Positions 52,662 through 60,957 of a stretch of 64,000 nt of DNA are shown here, one piece after another. A program made the translations under genes and the position numbers. The stretch is from Palsa-1439 sp050015495 (GTDB lineage Bacteria; Verrucomicrobiota; Verrucomicrobiia; Palsa-1439). The notes under the pieces were generated by a model that saw only the letters and a list, made by a program, of their open reading frames with translations, was not told the DNA's origin and did not search any database. The stretch covers positions 62,001-126,000 of the forward strand of contig JBEKBH010000007.1 in the NCBI GenBank assembly GCA_050015495.1, in the 5' to 3' direction. The number at the start of each line of letters is the position of its first letter. Within the stretch, counting starts at the first letter, position 1.

Positions 52662-55220
52662 CTACCTCTCCGCCGGCATTTGCTCATCCAGGTCCATCAG
52701 GATTTCGCGCGGCTCGGCGCCCTTGTTCGGGCCGACGATCCCGCGTTCTTCGAGCAGGTCCATGATCCGAGCCGCCCGAGTGTAGCCGATGCGCAACCGG
52801 CGTTGCAAGACCGACACGCTGGCGCGGTTGGTCTGGCGGATCACCTCGATGCATTGCTCGACCAGCTCTTCATCCTCTTCGCTCGGGTCGCCATCGGGCA
52901 AATTGACATTCCGCTTCAACTTCTGCTCCAGCTCCTTTTCGAACCGCGGTTTGGCATGCGCGCCGATGAAGTCCACGATGCGCGTGATTTCCTTGTCGAG
53001 CACGAGCACGCCCTGCGCCCGCACCGCTTTGCCCGATCCCGGCTCGTACAGCATGTCGCCTTTGCCGAGCAATTTCTCCGCGCCCTGGCTGTCGAGGATG
53101 ACCCGCGAATCCTGCATCGACGCCACCTGAAACGCGATGCGGGAGGGAATATTGGCCTTGATGACGCCTGTCACGACATTGACGCTGGGGCGCTGCGTCG
53201 CGATCACGAGATGAATCCCGGCGGCGCGCCCCAATGCCGTGAGCCGCGAGATGGCCATTTCGACGTCTTTGCCGACCGTCGTCATCAAATCCGCCAACTC
53301 ATCGCAGACCACGACGATGTAGGGAAGCTTCTCCGGGATGATCAACTCGAAGTCCCGCGGCACTTCGATCTTCAACAGTTCCTGCTCCGCCTTGGGGGTT
53401 GGCTTCGAGTTCGTCGTGTATTCGGGTTTCTCGCGGACCGGTTCCTCGTCATCCGTCTCCACCGGCGTCTCCACCTCGGGCGCGACGGATTTCTTTGGGC
53501 GCGCGTTGAACGCGCCGATATTGCGCACGCCGCTCTTGGCAAAAATCTGGAACCGCTTTTCCATTTCGCGGATCACCCACCCCAACGCCAGCGGCACCTT
53601 CTTCGCCTCGGTCACCACGGGCACGATCAGATGCGGCAGGGCGTTGAAATGCTGCATCTCGACCATCTTCGGATCGATCAACACGAGGCGCAGGTCTTCG
53701 GCGGTGAATCGATAGAGCAACGACGCCAGAATCGCGTTGACGCACACCGTCTTGCCCGAACCCGTTGCGCCCGCGATCAGCAAATGCGGCATGTTCGCGA
53801 GATCGCCAAGAATGGGGTTGCCTTTCACGTCGCGGCCCAGCGCAATCGGGATCGTGTACGCCGAGTTGCGCCATTCGTCGGATTCCAGCATGTCGCGCAG
53901 GTACACCGTCGTGCGCGAGGAGTTCGGCACTTCGATGCCCACCGTGCCCTTGCCCGGCACGGGCGCAAGAATGCGCACCTTCTCCGCGCGCATCGTCATC
54001 GCGACGTTGTTCGACAGCGACGAAATCTTCTCCACGCGCACGCCCGCCGCCGGGTACAACTCGAACAGCGTCACGGTCGGGCCTTTGGTCACGTCGCCGG
54101 ATTCCACTTCGATGCCGAATTCCTGCAGCGTCTCGCGCAACACCCGCGCGCTCGCTTTCAAGTCCTCCATCACGTCCCGCTTGCCCGGCAACGGCGGCTG
54201 CTCCAGCAAATCGAGCGTGGGCAGCCGATATTCCTCGCCGGAGGCGGCGGTGACGCTCCCGAGCACCGTCGCGGTCGTCGCGGCGGGCTTGTCGCGTCTC
54301 GGCTTGTGTGACGCCACAGCGGCGCCCGCTTCCGACTCCGTCGAGCCTGTCGCGCCGTCGTGCTTCGGCTTGAGTTTGTCGGCGATCTTCTCGACCAGCG
54401 ACGGTGCGCCGTCTTCCGCCGCTTTCTTTTTGTCCGCGCCGCCCTGGGGACGCGCCACGGTGTAGTCCTCGAACTTCGGCTCGGGCCGACGTTCGCGGCC
54501 CGGATCGTCTCCGCCATTCGACCGTTCCGTCGCCAGCTTGCGGGCTTCCTTCTCCTGCCGCGCCAGTTCGCGGTCGGTCTGGAATTCCTTGATCGTCAAT
54601 TCGCGTTCCTGATCGCGAAGCTCGTCCTCGACGCTCGATTTGGATTTGCCTTTGTGCTTTCGCTGCCAGAAATCCGTTGCCGCCCCGACGGTCAGCGCCA
54701 CCCAATAGCTCGGGCGGAAGTTGATGAGCAAAATGAGGCCGATCACGTAGCAGCCGCTGAAGATGATGATCGTCCCGGGCTTGCCGACGACCCGTTGGAA
54801 AAACCCGCCGACGAACAAACCGAGAAACCCGCCGGCGCTGTCGGGTAAATTCAACGCGTGTTGCGCGCGCGCCAGACCCGCCACGTGCAGCAGGCAACTC
54901 AATGAAACGAGCAGCAACGCGCCCGCGCCGATTTTCCCGCGCCACGGCAGTTCTTTCCCCAGCAGGAGCGTCGCTCCGATCACCGCCAGCACCGCCATCA
55001 ATCCGTACGCGGCGAGACCGAACGCCTGGAACGTCACAAACGCGATCCACGCGCCGACGGGTCCGATGAAGTTCGCGGCGGGCCGATGGTCGCTGGCGGA
55101 AATGTGGCCGACATCGTACGGATTGTACGAAATCAGGCTCAGAAACAGCAGCAGGGACAACGCGACCAAGACAACGGCCCAAATCTCCCGACCGCCCGAG
55201 TTCTTCGAGTCCTTCCCCAT
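52662..55220 (-). CDS. ftsK: DNA translocase FtsK
   Basis: An 852-residue translocase: four N-terminal membrane helices (WAVVLVALSLLLFLSLISYNPYD to about 170), an acidic linker, the beta motor domain with Walker A GATGSGKTVCVNA and Walker B LRLVLIDPKMVEM, and a C-terminal gamma winged helix (QRRLRIGYTRAARIMDLLEERGIV) that reads KOPS sites. It pumps chromosome ends and activates XerCD at division. The motor domain has an insertion of roughly 50 residues (VAPEVETPVETDDEEPVREKP) between its halves. ATG at 55220 is used, since upstream codons are shared with a non-matching extension. Confidence 0.95.
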   Translation of the reverse strand: MGKDSKNSGGREIWAVVLVALSLLLFLSLISYNPYDVGHISASDHRPAANFIGPVGAWIAFVTFQAFGLAAYGLMAVLAVIGATLLLGKELPWRGKIGAGALLLVSLSCLLHVAGLARAQHALNLPDSAGGFLGLFVGGFFQRVVGKPGTIIIFSGCYVIGLILLINFRPSYWVALTVGAATDFWQRKHKGKSKSSVEDELRDQERELTIKEFQTDRELARQEKEARKLATERSNGGDDPGRERRPEPKFEDYTVARPQGGADKKKAAEDGAPSLVEKIADKLKPKHDGATGSTESEAGAAVASHKPRRDKPAATTATVLGSVTAASGEEYRLPTLDLLEQPPLPGKRDVMEDLKASARVLRETLQEFGIEVESGDVTKGPTVTLFELYPAAGVRVEKISSLSNNVAMTMRAEKVRILAPVPGKGTVGIEVPNSSRTTVYLRDMLESDEWRNSAYTIPIALGRDVKGNPILGDLANMPHLLIAGATGSGKTVCVNAILASLLYRFTAEDLRLVLIDPKMVEMQHFNALPHLIVPVVTEAKKVPLALGWVIREMEKRFQIFAKSGVRNIGAFNARPKKSVAPEVETPVETDDEEPVREKPEYTTNSKPTPKAEQELLKIEVPRDFELIIPEKLPYIVVVCDELADLMTTVGKDVEMAISRLTALGRAAGIHLVIATQRPSVNVVTGVIKANIPSRIAFQVASMQDSRVILDSQGAEKLLGKGDMLYEPGSGKAVRAQGVLVLDKEITRIVDFIGAHAKPRFEKELEQKLKRNVNLPDGDPSEEDEELVEQCIEVIRQTNRASVSVLQRRLRIGYTRAARIMDLLEERGIVGPNKGAEPREILMDLDEQMPAER

Positions 55221-55326
55221 AGAAAAATGTTGCAAATCCTCCTTGCGGTTGCGCAGTGTATGCAAAAGGGCGACCAACTGCAAGGCACAAAACATACGAT
55301 CGAGCACAATTGAAAGATTTTAATGA

Positions 55327-55408
55327 GACCCTCACCCTGACCCTCTCCCCTCCAAAAGGGAGAGGGGAATCTCCTCTCCCCTTGGGGGAGAGGATTAAGG
55401 TGAGGGGA
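55327..55408. repeat. CCTCACC double-hairpin repeat, copy 3
   Basis: Both hairpins and the AAGGTGAGGGG tail are intact; lies between the divergent ftsK and manA starts. Confidence 0.8.
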
Positions 55409-55443
55409 ACTCGTCGTGCTCAGGAAAGGTCTTAAGCGGGCCT

Positions 55444-56439
55444 ATGCTTTACCCGTACAAATTTACCCCCGTTCTACAGGAACGCATTTGGGGCGGAAAC
55501 GCCCTTGAACATTACGGCAAATCCGTGCCGCCGGGCAAACGCGTCGGCGAATCGTGGGAAATCAGCGACCGCGATGACGTGCAATCCGTCATCTCCAACG
55601 GCCCCGACAAGGGCAAGACCCTCCGGCAGCAGGTTGAAGCCCACGGCGCGCAGTTGTTGGGGACCAATTCCGGCAAGGCGACGCGTTTTCCACTCCTCGT
55701 CAAACTCCTCGATGCTCGCGAACGGCTCTCGTTGCAGGTGCATCCGCCCCCTGCGCTTGCCGCCAAGTTCAAAGGCGAACCGAAAACCGAAATGTGGTAC
55801 GTGCTCGAAGCCGACCAGGACGCGCATCTCATTGCCGGACTCCGTCGGGGCGCCAGCGCCGCCGATTTCATGCGTTCGCTTGAAGGCGCCAAGGATTCCA
55901 AGCCCATCATCGACTACGTTCACCGGTTCCAGGTTCTGCCCGGCGACGTGTTTTTCGTGCCGTCCGGCCGTCTTCACGCGATCGACGCCGGCGTCGTACT
56001 GGTTGAAATCCAGCAGAACTCCGATACCACCTACCGCGTGTACGATTGGGGCCGAGTCGGGCTTGACGGCAAACCGCGCCAGTTGCACACGCGCGAATCG
56101 CTCGTGTGCATCGACTTCAAGGATTACGAACCGAAGAAGCAACGGGCGACCGTCGAGCGCCGGGGCGTCAACGGTCTCTGGCGGTTGGTCGAGTGCGACT
56201 ACTTCCACGTGCACCGGCTCGATCTGGCCAACGCCTGGCCCGACCGCTGCGATGGGTCAACGTTTCACATCCTCACCTGCGTCTCCGGCGCGCTCGGCCT
56301 CGTCACCCCCGACGGCAAGGAAGACCGCCTCAACGTCGGCGAATTCATCTTGCTGCCCGCCGCCCTCGGCTTCTACACGCTCACGCCCCTCGCCGAAAAC
56401 ACCCGCGCATTAAAGTCCTACGTGCCGCGAGCCCTCTAA
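55444..56439 (+). CDS. manA: Class I mannose-6-phosphate isomerase
   Basis: A 331-residue type I phosphomannose isomerase. LQERIWGGNALEHYGKSVPPGKRVGESWEISDRDDVQS is the opening, zinc ligands are in LQVHPP and ETEMWYV-like (PKTEMWYVLEA), and a late His is in PSGRLHAIDAG. It interconverts mannose-6-P and fructose-6-P. Its stop abuts the stop of the next gene (56440). Confidence 0.9.
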   Translation: MLYPYKFTPVLQERIWGGNALEHYGKSVPPGKRVGESWEISDRDDVQSVISNGPDKGKTLRQQVEAHGAQLLGTNSGKATRFPLLVKLLDARERLSLQVHPPPALAAKFKGEPKTEMWYVLEADQDAHLIAGLRRGASAADFMRSLEGAKDSKPIIDYVHRFQVLPGDVFFVPSGRLHAIDAGVVLVEIQQNSDTTYRVYDWGRVGLDGKPRQLHTRESLVCIDFKDYEPKKQRATVERRGVNGLWRLVECDYFHVHRLDLANAWPDRCDGSTFHILTCVSGALGLVTPDGKEDRLNVGEFILLPAALGFYTLTPLAENTRALKSYVPRAL

Positions 56440-56802
56440 TCACTTGCGGAAGAAGACTTCAAGAATCTCAAGAACTGGTACGACTAGCACTATGAGGATT
56501 AATACATTCATGACAAGCGAGTATAGAAACAGCCCTCGCGCGTCGGGACTCTGACGGGCACCGATCCACAGACTAACAAAACTCACCACCTGGAACAGAC
56601 ACGTAGCGACCAAACCAAGATAGAAACCCGCGGCGAAGTTGGCCAAGGCGCCAGGCCCTCTGGCGTTCGCCGGGTCAGACGTCGTCAAGAGGAACGTGAC
56701 CGTCCCCACTCCGATTCCGATTAGCGGGCACCAAGTGGAAAAGACTAGCCACCGTGATGGCCGCCGAGGATCTTCGCCAACGCCGTGTTGATCAGCACTC
56801 AT
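56440..56802 (-). CDS. Small membrane protein, unknown
   Basis: A 120-residue protein with about three membrane helices (LVFSTWCPLIGIGVGTVTFLLT, FAAGFYLGLVATCLFQVVSFVSLW, FLYSLVMNVLILIVLVVPVLEILEV). The start at 56802 (MSADQHG) avoids overlap with the upstream carboxypeptidase gene. No family recognised. Confidence 0.62.
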   Translation of the reverse strand: MSADQHGVGEDPRRPSRWLVFSTWCPLIGIGVGTVTFLLTTSDPANARGPGALANFAAGFYLGLVATCLFQVVSFVSLWIGARQSPDARGLFLYSLVMNVLILIVLVVPVLEILEVFFRK

Positions 56803-56851
56803 ATCGCGATCGACTACGTCGATAAAGTACCCTACCGGAACGCTGAAACGT

Positions 56852-58357
56852 CTAAAGATTATACAACTCCCCGTACTTCGTCCGCAAATACCGAATGTAC
56901 GGCTCAATCGTCAGGTCCTGACCCGTTGCGCGGTTGACGATCTCGTTCGCGGTGAATTTGCTCCCGTGCTGGTAGATGTTTTTCTGGAGCCAACCGTGAA
57001 GCGTGGCGAATTCGCCGCGTGGAATCTGGTTGGAAATCTCCGGATGCGCCTTGGTCGCCGCCTCGTAAAACTGCGCGCTAAGGATGTTGCCGAGCGTGTA
57101 CCCCTGAAACACGCCGCCGATCTGTCCGCCGTACCAATGCACGTCCTGTAACACGCCGTCGCGGTCATCGGGCGACGCGATGCCCAAGTCGCTCTTGTAC
57201 CGCGCCCGCCACGCTTCCGGCAAATCGCGCACGGCGAGCTTGCCTTCGAGCAATTGCAGTTCGAGATCGAACCGGATCATCACGTGCAAATTGTACGTCA
57301 CCTCGTCCGCATCGGTGCGAATCAATGACCGCTCGACCTTGTTGATCGCCCGATAGAACGTATCGAGCGGTTCGTCGTCGAGTTGCAGCGAAAACGCCGC
57401 CTGCAATTTCGGGTAGAAATATTCCCAGAAGCCGTGTCCGCGTCCCACGACGTTCTCCCACAATCGCGACTGGCTTTCGTGCACGCCCGACGACGTCCCA
57501 TGCGCCAGCGGCGTGCCTTCCAGTTCGGGCCGAATCCCCTGCTCGTACATCGCATGACCCGCCTCATGGATCGTGCTGAATAGCGCATCGCCGAGATCGT
57601 TGTCCTTCACCCGCGTCGTGATCCGCACGTCGCCCAGCGAAAACGTCGTTTGAAACGGATGCCGCGTCTTGTCCTGGCGGCCCCGATTGAAGTCGTAGCC
57701 AAGCCGCTTCACAACCTCGCGGCCGAACGCGAGTTGCTCCGCTTCGGGAAAAGTCTGGCGGATGCACGACTCATCGGCCACGGGTTGCGCCGCAATCGCC
57801 TCCACCAGCGGCACGAGATTCTCCCTCAACTCCGCAAACAACGCGCTCACCGTCGCCGCTTTCATCCCGTAATCGACGAAATCAATCAGCGGGTCGGCAA
57901 TGTGATCGTAGCCGGGAAAGAAGTTCGCCATCTCACGGCTGTACTCGAGCGTCTTCTCCAACATTGGCCGCACCGATGCAAAATCATTCGCTGGCCGCGC
58001 CTTCACCCAGGCTTCATACGTCGCGGCGACATGCGCGCTGAATTTCGCGACGAACGCCGACGGCACTTTCACCGCCCGCTCGTAGTCGCGCCGGGTCACC
58101 CGAATCAGCGCCGCTTCATCGGAATCATATGGCAACGATTCCTCGTACGACTGCAAGTCCGCAAGCAACTTGCCAATCGCCGCGTCGGTGAACTTCTCGT
58201 GCGCCAGCCGGTCCAGCGTCGCCGTTTGCCGTCCCCGCGCCTCCGCCCCGCCCGGCGGCATATGCGTCGCCTGGTCCCAACCCAGCACCGCCGAGGCGCG
58301 CCGCAGATCGTCAATTTCCGCAAGACGCTGTTTCAATTCTTCGAGTTTTGGTTCCAT
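56852..58357 (-). CDS. M32-family metallocarboxypeptidase (Taq type)
   Basis: A 501-residue carboxypeptidase Taq-type enzyme with the HEAGHAMYEQG zinc site (HExxH), the upstream FQTTFSLGDVRITTRV and downstream HGTSSGVHESQSRLWENVVGR segments, a full family match. It removes C-terminal residues of short peptides in the cytoplasm. The second ATG (58357) has GAGG a few bases upstream, so is preferred to that at 58366. Confidence 0.92.
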   Translation of the reverse strand: MEPKLEELKQRLAEIDDLRRASAVLGWDQATHMPPGGAEARGRQTATLDRLAHEKFTDAAIGKLLADLQSYEESLPYDSDEAALIRVTRRDYERAVKVPSAFVAKFSAHVAATYEAWVKARPANDFASVRPMLEKTLEYSREMANFFPGYDHIADPLIDFVDYGMKAATVSALFAELRENLVPLVEAIAAQPVADESCIRQTFPEAEQLAFGREVVKRLGYDFNRGRQDKTRHPFQTTFSLGDVRITTRVKDNDLGDALFSTIHEAGHAMYEQGIRPELEGTPLAHGTSSGVHESQSRLWENVVGRGHGFWEYFYPKLQAAFSLQLDDEPLDTFYRAINKVERSLIRTDADEVTYNLHVMIRFDLELQLLEGKLAVRDLPEAWRARYKSDLGIASPDDRDGVLQDVHWYGGQIGGVFQGYTLGNILSAQFYEAATKAHPEISNQIPRGEFATLHGWLQKNIYQHGSKFTANEIVNRATGQDLTIEPYIRYLRTKYGELYNL

Positions 58358-58380
58358 TGTCCTCATCTCAAGTGTCGTGT

Positions 58381-58412
58381 GTAGCCGCGCCCCGACAGAG
58401 CGGGGCGGCTAC
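58381..58412. repeat. GTAGCCGC intergenic hairpin
   Basis: GTAGCCGCGCCCCG / CGGGGCGGCTAC, loop ACAGAG. The same type as the CCGCGxxx hairpins near 2045 and 12386. A second stem, GGTCTCCCG / CGGGAGACC, lies at 58462-58501. Both are between the carboxypeptidase start and the RlmI-like gene stop. Confidence 0.6.
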
Positions 58413-58534
58413 AAACTCCGTTGTGCGAGGGTCTCCTGACCCCGCACAGACGCCGACCGAAGGTCTCCCGGGCTCCGACGGAACGGCGCGGTCGGGAGAC
58501 CTGCGCCGAACGGTGATACCGCGGACATACCCCA

Positions 58535-59713
58535 TCACATCACCTCCAGCAACAGCCCCCGCAGATACTCCGTCTCCGGTATCGCCGGCAGGATCGGATG
58601 GTCGGGCGATTGGGTGAGCACTTTCACGAGCCGCACCGTCTTCTTCGCGTCGGCGGCGGCATCGAGCACGACCGACTTGAACAACTCGGCATCGATGTGA
58701 TGCGAGCAGGTAAACGTCGCCAGCAGGCCGCCCGGCGGCAGCATCTTCAGCGCGCGCAGGTTGATTTCCTTGTACCCGCGCAACGCGCCGCCCACGTTTT
58801 CTTTCGTGCGGGTGAACGACGGCGGATCGAGCACGATCACGTCGTATTGGCGCTTCTCGACATCGTATTTCTTCAACACATCGAACGCGTTGGCACACAC
58901 GAACTCGATCTTGCCAGTCAGCCCGTTGAGTTCGGCATTCTTGCGGGCGCGCGCAACTGCCTGGTCCGAGATTTCCACCGCCTCGATGCTCTTGGCGTCA
59001 CCAACCGCCGCCGCCAGCGCGAACCCGCCGTGGTACGTGAAACAATCGAGCACGCGTTTGCCCGCGCAGTGGCGCGCAACCTCGGCATAGTTGTCGCGCT
59101 GATCGAGAAAGAAACCCGTCTTCTGGTCTTCGAGCAGGTTGACCTCGATGGAGAACTGGCTGAACTGTACACGGACGACGGCATCGGTCTCGCCGACGAG
59201 CACGCCCTTCGTTTCCTCCAGCCCTTCCAGCTTGCGGCTGGGAACGTCGCTGCGTTCAACAATGGCTTTCGGTTGAACGATCTCGCGGAGAACCTCGATG
59301 ATCTGTTTCTTGCGCTGATCGATTCCGAGCGTGAGGGCCTGCAAGACGACGTGGTCGCCATACTGGTCAACAATAAGCCCCGGCACCTGGTCACTTTCCG
59401 AAGACACCAGCCGAAACGCCTCCGCATCGGCAATGGACGTGTTTTCGCGTCGATATTCCAACGCCGCCTCGATGCGGCGGCTGAAAAATGCTTTATCGAT
59501 CTCCTCTTTCTGCGTCGTGAACCGCCGGACGGTAATCTGCGAGCGGGTGTTGAGCAGGCCGCGCCCCATGAAGCGCTCCTTGTGGTCGCGGATGTCCACG
59601 GCGTCCCCGTCCTTCGGGTTGCTGGTGATGTCGGCAATTTCGCCCGAGTACACCCAGCTATGGCCCGCGTAGAGGCGATGTTCCCGGCCCTTTTTCAAAA
59701 TGACAGAAGGCAT
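58535..59713 (-). CDS. RlmI-like class I rRNA methyltransferase
   Basis: A 392-residue protein with an N-terminal PUA domain (LKKGREHRLYAGHSWVYSGEI) and a C-terminal Rossmann methyltransferase: DCFTYHGGFALAAA for SAM, and DPPSFTRTKENV, the DPPxF motif of the 5-methylcytosine/23S C1962 methylase group. It likely methylates 23S rRNA as RlmI does. ATG at 59713. Confidence 0.85.
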   Translation of the reverse strand: MPSVILKKGREHRLYAGHSWVYSGEIADITSNPKDGDAVDIRDHKERFMGRGLLNTRSQITVRRFTTQKEEIDKAFFSRRIEAALEYRRENTSIADAEAFRLVSSESDQVPGLIVDQYGDHVVLQALTLGIDQRKKQIIEVLREIVQPKAIVERSDVPSRKLEGLEETKGVLVGETDAVVRVQFSQFSIEVNLLEDQKTGFFLDQRDNYAEVARHCAGKRVLDCFTYHGGFALAAAVGDAKSIEAVEISDQAVARARKNAELNGLTGKIEFVCANAFDVLKKYDVEKRQYDVIVLDPPSFTRTKENVGGALRGYKEINLRALKMLPPGGLLATFTCSHHIDAELFKSVVLDAAADAKKTVRLVKVLTQSPDHPILPAIPETEYLRGLLLEVM

Positions 59714-59768
59714 GTTTGTGACGCTAACAGAAATTTGGTAAAGTCCGCAACATTACATGACGAACATA

Positions 59769-59897
59769 CCCTTCACCTTAATCCTCTCCCCCAAGGGGAG
59801 AGGAGACAGTTTATCGCTGCTCCCTTGGTTCCCTTCCCGAGATCAAAGCAAGGAGCCGGTTCCCTCTCCCTTTCGAGGGGAGAGGGTCAGGGTGAGG
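59769..59897. repeat. CCTCACC repeat, copy 4 (expanded)
   Basis: Inverted order: CTTCACCTTAATCCTCTCCCCCAAGGGGAG first, then about 60 unrelated bases, then CCCTCTCCCTTTCGAGGGGAGAGGG and GGTGAGGG. The spacer in this copy is longer than in copies 1 and 3. Confidence 0.75.
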
Positions 59898-59927
59898 GTG
59901 AGGATGGAATGGTGACATAACAATCGT

Positions 59928-60680
59928 ATGCAAATCTACTGGGTCAGCCTGCTCGCGGCGTTCGGCGCGGGCTTCGTCAACGCCGTGGCCGGCGGTGGCA
60001 CGCTGCTCACGTTCCCGGCGCTGTTGTACAGCGGCATGTCGTCGATCACGGCGAACGCGACGAGCACGGCGGCCATCTGGCCGGGCTCCGTGACGAGTTC
60101 GTGGGCGTACCGGCGGCAATTGAGGGAAAATCGCGCGCGCGTCTGGGTGTTGTCGATCCCATCGTTGCTGGGCGGACTGACGGGCGCGATCCTGTTGCTG
60201 AACACGCCCGAGTCGGTCTTCCGTTATATCGTGCCGTATCTGATCCTGCTCGCGTGCGCGTTGCTCCTGCTCAACGAACCCATCGGACGCTGGATGTCGA
60301 AACGGGCCGAAGCGCACCCGAAGAAGCACGCCGCGGCGCTGTGGTTGTCCCAATTCGCCATCGCGGTCTACGGCGGCTATTTTGGCGCGGGGATCGGAAT
60401 ATTGATGCTGGCGGCGATGGCGATTTTTCTGCCCGAAGATTTGCAGGCCGCCAACGGCATGAAGAACTTTTTCGCCACGCTCATCAACGGCACCGCGGCG
60501 CTGTATTTCGTCGTTAAGGGTATGGCGATCCTGAGCATCGCGCTGGCCATGGCGTTGGCGGCCATCGCCGGCGGTTTTATCGGCGCGAAGACGGCGCAAC
60601 GGTTGTCACCGCGCATCCTGCGAGGCGCGGTCGTGGTGTTCGGCGTGATCGTGGCTGTGCATTTGATGATAAAGAAGTGA
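59928..60680 (+). CDS. TauE/SafE-family membrane transporter
   Basis: A 250-residue membrane protein with about eight helices and the TauE signature near the start (AAFGAGFVNAVAGGGTLLTFPAL) and in the second half (YGGYFGAGIGILMLAAMAIF). The family exports or imports sulfite, sulfoacetate and other small anions. Substrate unknown. Confidence 0.85.
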   Translation: MQIYWVSLLAAFGAGFVNAVAGGGTLLTFPALLYSGMSSITANATSTAAIWPGSVTSSWAYRRQLRENRARVWVLSIPSLLGGLTGAILLLNTPESVFRYIVPYLILLACALLLLNEPIGRWMSKRAEAHPKKHAAALWLSQFAIAVYGGYFGAGIGILMLAAMAIFLPEDLQAANGMKNFFATLINGTAALYFVVKGMAILSIALAMALAAIAGGFIGAKTAQRLSPRILRGAVVVFGVIVAVHLMIKK

Positions 60681-60957
60681 TGAGCACGGCGCGCCATCCA
60701 CATCATTTCGCCACGAAGCACGCAAAGTGCGCGAAACCGTACCCCGTCCGCCGCCGCGTCCATTCACTCAACACGCTTGCCGAGTTCTGGTAAGCAATTA
60801 TGGCTCTTATGAAACTCCGCCACGAAATACTCGCCAAGGTCAACCGCACTGTCATGCGTCATACCGAGCAGTGTGGTTAGCCCGAGACCTTTCGGCAAGC
60901 CGGCAAGACCACCCCTTCGTCAATGCCGCTTTCGCCGTCAACGGCTGGACAGCGCCG
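60681..60957. other. Gap containing a truncated copy of the proB start
   Basis: A CACGAAGCACGCAAAG repeat unit lies at about 60710, then the duplicate of the proB leader at 60746-60855, then about 100 bp with nothing recognisable. Confidence 0.6.
60746..60855 (+). pseudogene. Truncated duplicate of the proB 5' end
   Basis: Near-identical (roughly 92%) to 62932-63041, which includes the region upstream of proB and its first 19 or so codons. The frame is then lost and a TAG/TAA stops it soon after (about 60880). It stands on the other side of the thioredoxin/propeller gene, in the same orientation as proB. Confidence 0.8.

Noticed and set aside
53449..55335. 628-codon minus-strand frame overlapping ftsK in another phase
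   Set aside because: ftsK Walker motifs are in the other frame; this one is low-complexity.
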